NCBI GenBank assembly: GCA_950295325.1
Contig: OX485806.1
Coordinates: forward strand, 50,525,169 to 50,589,168
DNA: 64,000 nt
Direction: 5' to 3'
From: Polytrichum commune
Taxonomy: Eukaryota; Streptophyta; Polytrichopsida; Polytrichales; Polytrichaceae
Shown: one piece after another, positions 57,690 to 64,000 of the stretch
How positions within the stretch are numbered: position 1 is the first letter of the stretch
How the letters are laid out: each line of letters starts with the position of its first letter
The notes under the pieces: model-generated
Seen by the model: only the letters and a program-made list of their open reading frames with translations
Databases searched by the model: none
What the model was told of the DNA's origin: nothing
Made by a program: the position numbers and the translations under genes

Positions 57690-60600
57690 TGATAATTTTT
57701 AAAATTATTAGGTCTTTTAAATATGGAACAAAGAGCTATTTATGATGATTTGATGTATAGAAAACGAATCAATTCAAATGAGCCTATACATTTTTTTCTT
57801 ACAGGTGGTACTGGAACTCTTACGTTTTTATTATAGTGATTTACAATCCAATTCATTGAAATCAAAGGTACTATTAATGGCATTTACGGGTAAAACAACA
57901 TTTAATATAGATGGTTGTACCATACACTCGGCATTATGTATTCCTATAGTAAGTTTTTGCTATGTCTTTAAAACAACCAAACCCAGGGAACAAAGTCTCC
58001 AGGAAGACTGAGATAGTGTCTATAAGGGTTAATGTCACATTGGATTAAGGTTCTTAATAACATCCTAGGGCCTTTCTTCTTTCATTCCTTCATTATTCCA
58101 CTTATTCTCCCCTCTTATGGTTCCTTTGTGCTTCTTCAGTCGTGAGTGATTCCGTCCTATCTTCAGGGAAAATTTCTATCACTCTATGTTTTTGATCTAT
58201 TTCAGTCGTGAAGCTCAAAAGCTTGGCAAGTTGTCCTTGGCAATTTGTCAGGACCGAAGTCCGGGGTAATGTCTTTTAGTAACCACATCGTCTTAGATCA
58301 ACATAATTCACAATTACGGTAATTCAATCATTTTTAATTCCTTTTTAATTCAACTTACAACCATCATGCATGTCTTCACATAACTCAAGTCACCACCTTC
58401 ATCTTCGATCATCTAGTGATTCATCTCAAGCAATCATCCACTTGTTAATATGAAATTCAATACATCAACAGCTAGGCTATATTCTTTCCTTAAGGCTTTA
58501 GTCTGTTTGAAACTAATAATGTCATGTGGTTGGTAAAGTCTTACTCCAATACGGTAATATCTCCTTCTCGGGAAGGTAATGTCTTGACAGCCTATGGCCT
58601 GCCTCTAGTCCTTCCATGTCCATCGATGGCTACTAGTCCAACTCTCTCTCTCTCTGAATCTCTCTCGGCTAAGGGCCAGTAAAGTAACAGCACGTGACTA
58701 GGCGATAGCCCCTCTCTTTGCTCTCTGTCTGCCTCTCTGTAACGGCTATTGCCCTCTCGGCTGGCTACTCAGCTTACTGAGAGTTCTCTCAACTTTTTCC
58801 CGAGACTATGGCTCTCGTCCTTCTTGGCTAATTGCCAGCATTCGCTGCTCTCGGCTAATTGCCCAAGACTAAGCTTATTGCCCACTCAGCCTCTCCGACT
58901 GAGTTCATCAATAACTTGCCTTCTTTTCGACAGGCTCGTGTCTTACGTCAACACCCCTTTAGGGTAAGTTTACTTTGCCACATCCTGACTTCCTCTCAGA
59001 ATATTGCCTCTATTATCTCACACTTCACATACACTCAGCCTCTTCCGGCTCTTCCTACAACTAAGCATCCTTCCGTCAATAGCCCTTTTTACTCCTCTCC
59101 GCCAACTCGCCCTTAATCGACTTTGACATATTCCAATGCAAATTGCTATCCGCCTATTTGCCTAATCTTAATATCACATCGCTCTGCCAGACTATCTGCC
59201 TCACTCAGACAATGCTACTGACGGACTCGCTTCACAATTTCCACATTCCACACGCAGACAAACAATGTCACACTTTACTTCTTCTTCCGTAATAATTCAA
59301 TCAATGTTCTTGAATACTTTCAGTCTTTACTGTTTCAAAGTTCACAGACACTTTAACTTTGAGTGCTTCGACTCTATGCCTATGGCCAATCCCTCCGAGC
59401 CTCTCGCTCTGGGATATAACTACGACGACACTCAATCACTGAGTGTTACGCCTGCTAAGACTAATGCTAACTCTATGCTAAGCTTGAGACTATGTGAGAT
59501 TCTACAAAGTGATAATAGCCTATGTTTGCTGATGGCCGGCTCCTCCTTGTCGACGAGGGAGGTGACGAGTCGGTTAGCCGTCGTAACCGCTTCTGAACGA
59601 CAATCGCCCCCTTCATCGACTCCAGATGAAGTTCAACCGTCAATCGCCAAATGAAAGTCGTCAAAATAGGCTAATAGCCTTATTCGGACAGGTGATGGTC
59701 CAAAAATTGGTTTTACAATTCCAGTTAATCAATCTTTGTCAAATATGGAAAAATTATCTTCTGAATCACTGAACAAATAAAACTTATAGTAACTGATGAG
59801 ATATCTCTTGTTAGAGCGAAGATGCTTGACGCTGTCGATCAAAAATTTCGATCCATAAAACATATTCAAAATATATATTTTGAAGGAGTAACTGTTATTG
59901 TTTGTGGTGATTTTTATCAAGCTCCACCGGTCATGAACAAATAGGGTGTTTCAAAAATTAAATGATGGATTAAATTTTTTGGCACCTAATTTTTGGATTG
60001 AATGTATTAAATGTTACAAATTGACACTGTGATGCGCCAAAATAATCCATTGTTTGTCAATATACTTAATAGTGTTAGAAAAAGAACCCACAACATCCAA
60101 TTAATGCTACAATTCCTCATTTATATTATATGAATAAAGATACATTGGCGTACAACTTAAAAGTCTTTGACAATACAAAAGGTATCACTTATTATTTAAA
60201 TGCAGTAGATATTAAACATCAGTAGATATTAAACATCATTCCGCAAAATATAAAATTCTAGACGATCCTAGTAAAACAGTTGGATTACACACACTTATAA
60301 AAGTTAAAAAAAAAATGTTGGTAGAGCTTTGTGGAGGAAATTATGCAACACATGATGGTTTAGTGAATGGAGCTGATGGAATTTTTAAGACATTTAGATT
60401 AATAAATTCTAAAACATATATTTTTATACAGTTCTTAAACATAAAAATTGGATCTTCAACACGCTTAGCAAATGCTCATCTATATTAAGATAAGAATATA
60501 GATCCAACTTGGACACAAATTGAACCTCAAACAAAAGACATTCGAATTGGAAAGAATGAAAAGCATCTTATAACTTGGATACGATTTCCTATACAATTAA

Positions 60601-60742
60601 CAGTTGCTCGAACGGTTCATCGTTCATAAGATTTGTCTTTAGATGAAATGGTGTTTGATCCAAGTGGTATTAATAAACATGGATTAGCGTACATTCCATT
60701 ATCACGGATAAAAACAAAAGAAAAATTACATTTACTACAGTA
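57690..60742 (+). pseudogene. PIF1-family helicase of a Helentron-type element
   Basis: LLNMEQRAIYDDLMYRK leads into Walker A (FFLTGGTGTLTFLL; the GK(S/T) core is lost, so no ATP binding is expected). Next: VLLMAFTGKTTFNIDG and TIHSALCIPI, both diagnostic of Helitron helicases. After an insert (57949-59691): DEISLVRAKMLDAVDQK (Walker B), VTVIVCGDFYQAPPVMNK, then, beyond decayed sequence, VELCGGNYATHDGLVNGAD and IRFPIQLTVARTVHRS and LDEMVFDPSGINKHGLAYI. The motif order matches the Hel domain of Helentrons. The frame has many stops. No Rep nuclease was found upstream. Confidence 0.85.
57949..59691 (+). other. 1.74-kb intron-like insert in the helicase
   Basis: Helicase homology breaks between CIPI and GPKIGFTIPV. 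The insert starts GTAAGT and ends CGGACAG, like a perfect U2-type intron, and is less AT-rich than its host with CT-rich blocks (CTCTCGGCTAATTGCC repeated at 58740-58870). A 129-codon frame (59265-59654) has no recognisable domain. No terminal repeats or target duplication were identified. Confidence 0.45.
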
Positions 60743-60982
60743 ACCTTCCGCTTAAGTACACAACTTGAACATGCGCAGTTTGTGCGTACTTAGCTGGTAG
60801 GTGCGTACTTTAGGATTTAGGGTTTCCCAAATCACAAGTGGTCGACCTCAAAGCCAAACGCAAAAAACTTCAAAACTTACACCAAATGATGATTCACAAC
60901 ATGTTCAACTAAGAAATCTTGAAACCTCATTTTTTTGCCAAAAAATGCGTACTTAACCGAGACGCGTACTTAAGTGGGAGGT
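60743..60982. mobile_element. 240-bp MITE, TA target site
   Basis: Terminal inverted repeats ACCTTCCGCTTAAGTAC and ACCTCCCACTTAAGTAC (14 of 17 match), flanked by TA on both sides, splitting the end of the helicase region. TA duplication suggests a Tc1/mariner-type (Stowaway-like) non-autonomous element. Internal copies of GCGTACTTA near both ends add subterminal repeats. Confidence 0.75.
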
Positions 60983-60984
60983 TA

Positions 60985-61807
60985 TTGTACATCCACTAGC
61001 GAATTCTAACTTCCAAATTGATAAATCAGTCTCTATTGAAATGGAAAGATTGACCAATTCAGCCAAATATAAACTTTTAGTACCAATTTTTTTAAATATT
61101 CATCATTCACATGTAATCATTCAAAGCATGAATATTAATTATTTGTCACGACATCATTTAAATATATAAAATGATAATAACTTGCAATCATCACATATAT
61201 ACTATATTTTCAAGAAACTGGATTAAAAGATTTTGAAGAAGTGCCACAATTTATTAATTTATCTAAATATAAATATATACATAATTTTGATGAACATGGC
61301 TTAATTTTGTAATATGATAAGAATATTATGTGTTCCTCAATAACGATAGATCATCTCAGTGGATCAGAGTTTATAGCGGCAATATTTAATGAAGGATATA
61401 GAAAAGCTATTCATGTGATAATTCTTTATCGATCTCATGTGACTTCGATTCTTTCTTTTATAAGTTGTTTAGAGAAATTACTTTATAAAATACCATTAGC
61501 ATGTCCAACTGTTATTCTTGGTGATTTCAATATAGATTTTGGTAAAGAAATAGACAAACACAAAGATTTACAAGTACTTCATGTATGTATGTCCAAATAT
61601 CATTTAAAACATCTGTCAATATCTACTACAAAATCAAATTCATTAATATATCACATTTGGTCGAATATTCTAGGTCATGAAACATTTTTTGACGTCACTG
61701 ATGCACAGTGGCCAGACTATGACAAATTAATTTATTGTGCATTTAAGCTTCCAAATACTATGCCTTATTATTGTTACAATAAACCAAAAATATTTTTAAT
61801 TAAATGA
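60985..61807 (+). pseudogene. Endonuclease/exonuclease/phosphatase (EEP) domain of a Helentron-type element
   Basis: Continues the element's C-terminus: NSNFQIDKSVSIEMERLTN, MNINYLSRHHLNI, then frame changes. From 61328 a 159-codon frame ends at 61807: VIILYRSHVTSILSFISCL, PTVILGDFNIDFGKEID (catalytic GDFN), SISTTKSNSLIYHIWSNIL and VTDAQWPDYDKLIYCAFKL (SDH-type end, with Tyr for His). This is the apurinic-endonuclease-like domain that distinguishes Helentrons from canonical plant Helitrons. The last exon-length frame is open, the upstream half decayed. Confidence 0.85.
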
Positions 61808-62768
61808 TAAATTAGTATAAATCATATTTAATTCAAAAAAATTCAAACGAGTTAAAATTCTTGAATGAGTTTCATATATATTTGTAAGTTCATGCACTTC
61901 AAATTTTCAATTCACATTTAAGTAAGTGATCATGTATGATTATTGAAAATATAGGCCGGTACATTTTTGAATTTATATTTGTGCATGAGTTTACATATCA
62001 TTTTATTCGTCAAGAATCCAAAAAACTTCTAGGTCACCTTCGAAAGATGAGAAGATATTGTCTTCAAGGAAAGGTGACAATGAAATAAAGCTTCAACTGG
62101 ACGCATATATAAAATGAAAATATTTGTTTAAATGTGTCATATATACATAATATGCATAATACAAAAAATATAGTATTGTGCGATCTAATTCAAATATAAG
62201 AACAATTGTATATTCAAATACATCGGCAATGTGCACAATTATTCCCACATAAATCAAGACATAACAAAAACCACCCAGTGTTGTGTACACAAAGTTTGTC
62301 TTCTCTATTCAAAAGGTGACATAGGAATGAATGAAGTATAGCAAGCCTTAAAAGTCGAAGACAAAAATACATTTATACTTGGTGAATTATTAGAAACATA
62401 AGAAATCTAAATTTAATATTTATAATCATATAAATTTTTAATGAAAATAGTATTTATTATATACATAAAATGAATGTTTTACATTTCTTATACATGTTCA
62501 AGTTTATGAAAATAATTGTAATCCACGACGACTAACCCCATATGTACATCCACTCAGTCCAAATGTTTTTCTCTCAGTTTTTTTGTAATTTTAATCGACT
62601 AAGTCCATATGCCCCGTGCTTGTATTATAATTTTCATGGTAGAGGCATCCTAAAAATAGTGCATTGGAACTATTTGTATGGCCATGTAGTGTAAGTAAAC
62701 ACGGTTGACAATGTGTGCAAAATGTTCTGAATGAAAACAACTTTCATAAGTGTGTGCAGAACCTGTTA
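61808..62768. other. No gene seen
   Basis: AT-rich tail after the EEP domain. I looked for a Helitron-type terminal hairpin and CTRR end and found none I could defend. Confidence 0.35.
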
Positions 62769-62848
62769 TATACATATACATATACACATATACATATACA
62801 CATATACATATACACATATACACATATACACATATACATATATATATA
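62769..62848. repeat. TA/CA microsatellite
   Basis: A run of ATACATATACACATATAC-type units. It encodes Tyr/Ile/His repeats in open frames on both strands, which are not genes. Confidence 0.9.
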
Positions 62849-63028
62849 GGGGATTGCTATTTCCACACATTTTTTGGCTAGATTCACACCTTTTTGCCGG
62901 TTCGGTTGCCGTGTTACTGAGGCGCTATATAAGAAATTCTTCATGGTGCATCCGGACCGTTGATCCACCAAGGCCCATCCAAGGGCCTCAATGATCCTAG
63001 GTGGCGGTGGGGTGGGGGGCGGGGGTGG
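62849..63028. mobile_element. Possible terminus of an unclassified element
   Basis: GGGGATTGCTATTTCCACAC directly follows the microsatellite and looks like the conserved start of a dispersed plant element. The sequence runs without a break into the right inverted repeat at 63029. The left copy lacks this part. Confidence 0.35.
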
Positions 63029-63392
63029 TGCTTGCCACCAAGGCGGGGTGGGGCCATGGGCCTCATGTCTTTTTTGGGGAGGCCGGATTTAGGGTGGTGT
63101 CGGGCCTAGTGGCTAGGCAGGCCCAGTGGCTAGGCCTACTTATTATATAACTAGTAGGTTAGCCTTACTCTACTTACTAAATAACTAATTGGTTAGCCTT
63201 ATTCTACTTACTAAATGACTAGTTGGTTAGCCTTACTCTACTTACTAAATGATTAGTTGGTTAGCCTTACTCTACTTACTAAATGACTAGTTGGTTAGCC
63301 TTACTGTACTTACTAAATGACTAGTTGGTTAGCCTTACTGTACTTACTAAATGACTAGTTGGTTAGCCTTACTGTACTTGCTAAATGACTAC
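63029..63392 (-). repeat. Right inverted repeat with minisatellite
   Basis: TGCTTGCCACCAAGGC at 63029 begins the reverse complement of the left copy's single-copy part. From about 63140 come seven ~37-bp units (GGTTAGCCTTACTCTACTTA + CTAAATGACTAGTT). The array is longer here than on the left. Confidence 0.85.
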
Positions 63393-63618
63393 ACTAAATA
63401 TGATATTTAGTGTTTGATTAGATTTAGTGTTTTACCACCCTACTTTGCTCAAGACTAATTTTCAATTCTTTGATAATTAGTGTTAGACATAAATGCGCCG
63501 CCGCCGCCTTCCTTGTTGCCACCTCTTTCCTAGAAACAGTTAATCGCCTTCCTTGTTGCCACCTCTTTCCTACTAAACACTAAATTCGTGCATGCAACTT
63601 TCACATATTACCATAGAT
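63393..63618. repeat. TTTAGTGT-rich spacer with a direct repeat
   Basis: GCCTTCCTTGTTGCCACC plus TCTTTCCTA occurs twice (about 63505 and 63547), the first copy preceded by a short GCC run. TTTAGTGTTTGA strings anticipate the foldback element that follows. Confidence 0.6.
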
Positions 63619-64000
63619 GATATTTAGTGTTTGAGTTTACATTTAATGTTACTTACTTTCATAGGGTTAGTGATATTTAGTGTAGTGTTCGTATTTAGTG
63701 TATCTAACACTAAATATCATATTTAGTGTAGTTGGTCACCCTTACTCTACTTACTAAATAACTAGTTGGTTACCCTTACTTGGTATTTTGGTAGGCTATC
63801 ATGTTACAACCATTGCAAGGAAGCAGACTATCCACAATCATATAGCATAGAATTACAACATAATGTCATTAAAGTAAGGGTGACCAACTACACTAAATAT
63901 GATACTTTGTGTTAGATACGCTAATCACGAACACTACACTAAATATAACTAACCCTATGAAAGTAAGTAACATTAAATGTAAACTCAAACACTAAATATC
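63619..64000. mobile_element. Foldback (MITE-like) element
   Basis: Left arm 63619-63746 and right arm 63873-64000 are inverted copies of ~128 bp with only a few mismatches (GATATTTAGTGTTTGAG... to ...CACCCTTACT). The 126-bp spacer contains CTACTTACTAAATAACTAG, the unit of the nearby minisatellite. The right end coincides with the window edge, so termini and target duplication cannot be checked. Confidence 0.8.

Noticed and set aside
62731-62994. Tyr/Ile/His-rich frames at 62.73-62.99 kb
   Set aside because: They are produced by the TA/CA microsatellite.
1-64000. tRNA, rRNA or organelle-derived insertions
   Set aside because: No cloverleaf with conserved T-loop GGTTCGA and D-loop blocks, and no rRNA or plastid/mitochondrial coding sequence, was recognised by eye; a covariance-model scan was not possible here.

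Overview
This is nuclear DNA of a land plant with a very repeat-rich genome. The evidence is CACTA/EnSpm, MULE, hAT-like, Helitron-type, Ty3/gypsy and Ty1/copia remains, a plant initiator-Met primer binding site (TGGTATCAGAG) and spliceosomal introns. No intact host gene was found. A non-flowering plant (fern or gymnosperm) is my guess from the look of the transposon proteins, with low confidence. Almost every recognisable coding region is the remains of a mobile element, and most are broken by stops or frameshifts. All element boundaries were read by eye from termini and target-site duplications (TSDs).

Layout. 1-5.1 kb: an AC-rich tandem repeat and a decayed CACTA transposase. 5.1-8.6 kb: nested copies of a ~1-kb LTR family, called LTR-B here (TGTCGC...GCGACA). 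8.56-35.93 kb: a 27-kb unit bounded by diverged inverted repeats starting GTATGCGAGC. It holds a MULE transposase with a SWIM zinc finger (+, 29.57-33.41 kb). A divergently oriented, multi-exon gene (-, 29.2 to 16.5 kb) encodes a ParB-like domain followed by a beta-class N6/N4 DNA methyltransferase domain. At least 22 copies of a strong hairpin lie in a ~148-bp satellite that fills the gene's introns and 3' flank. Three younger elements are nested in the unit: a 4.1-kb LTR-ended element with a 690-aa ORF, a 538-bp hAT-like element and a 2.97-kb solo LTR (LTR-A).

35.93-48.3 kb: a mosaic of Ty3/gypsy pieces belonging to LTR-B (gag/protease +, integrase -), a second 4.1-kb ORF-bearing element inside a solo LTR-B, and a Ty1/copia 3' end. 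48.9-51.7 kb: an inverted second solo LTR-A. 51.7-55.3 kb: spliced-looking exons and two small unrecognised ORFs. 55.3-63.4 kb: a decayed Helentron-type element (OTU, PIF1 helicase, endonuclease/exonuclease/phosphatase), interrupted by a solo LTR-B, a TA-flanked MITE and a 1.7-kb intron-like insert, and flanked by inverted minisatellite-bearing repeats. 63.6 kb to the end: a foldback element with 128-bp arms.

Main point of interest: the 27-kb unit joins a transposase, a bacterial/phage-style ParB-methyltransferase gene and a dense hairpin array within one pair of inverted repeats. It may be a giant MULE with its own DNA-modification or anti-silencing module. The co-mobility and the function are inference.
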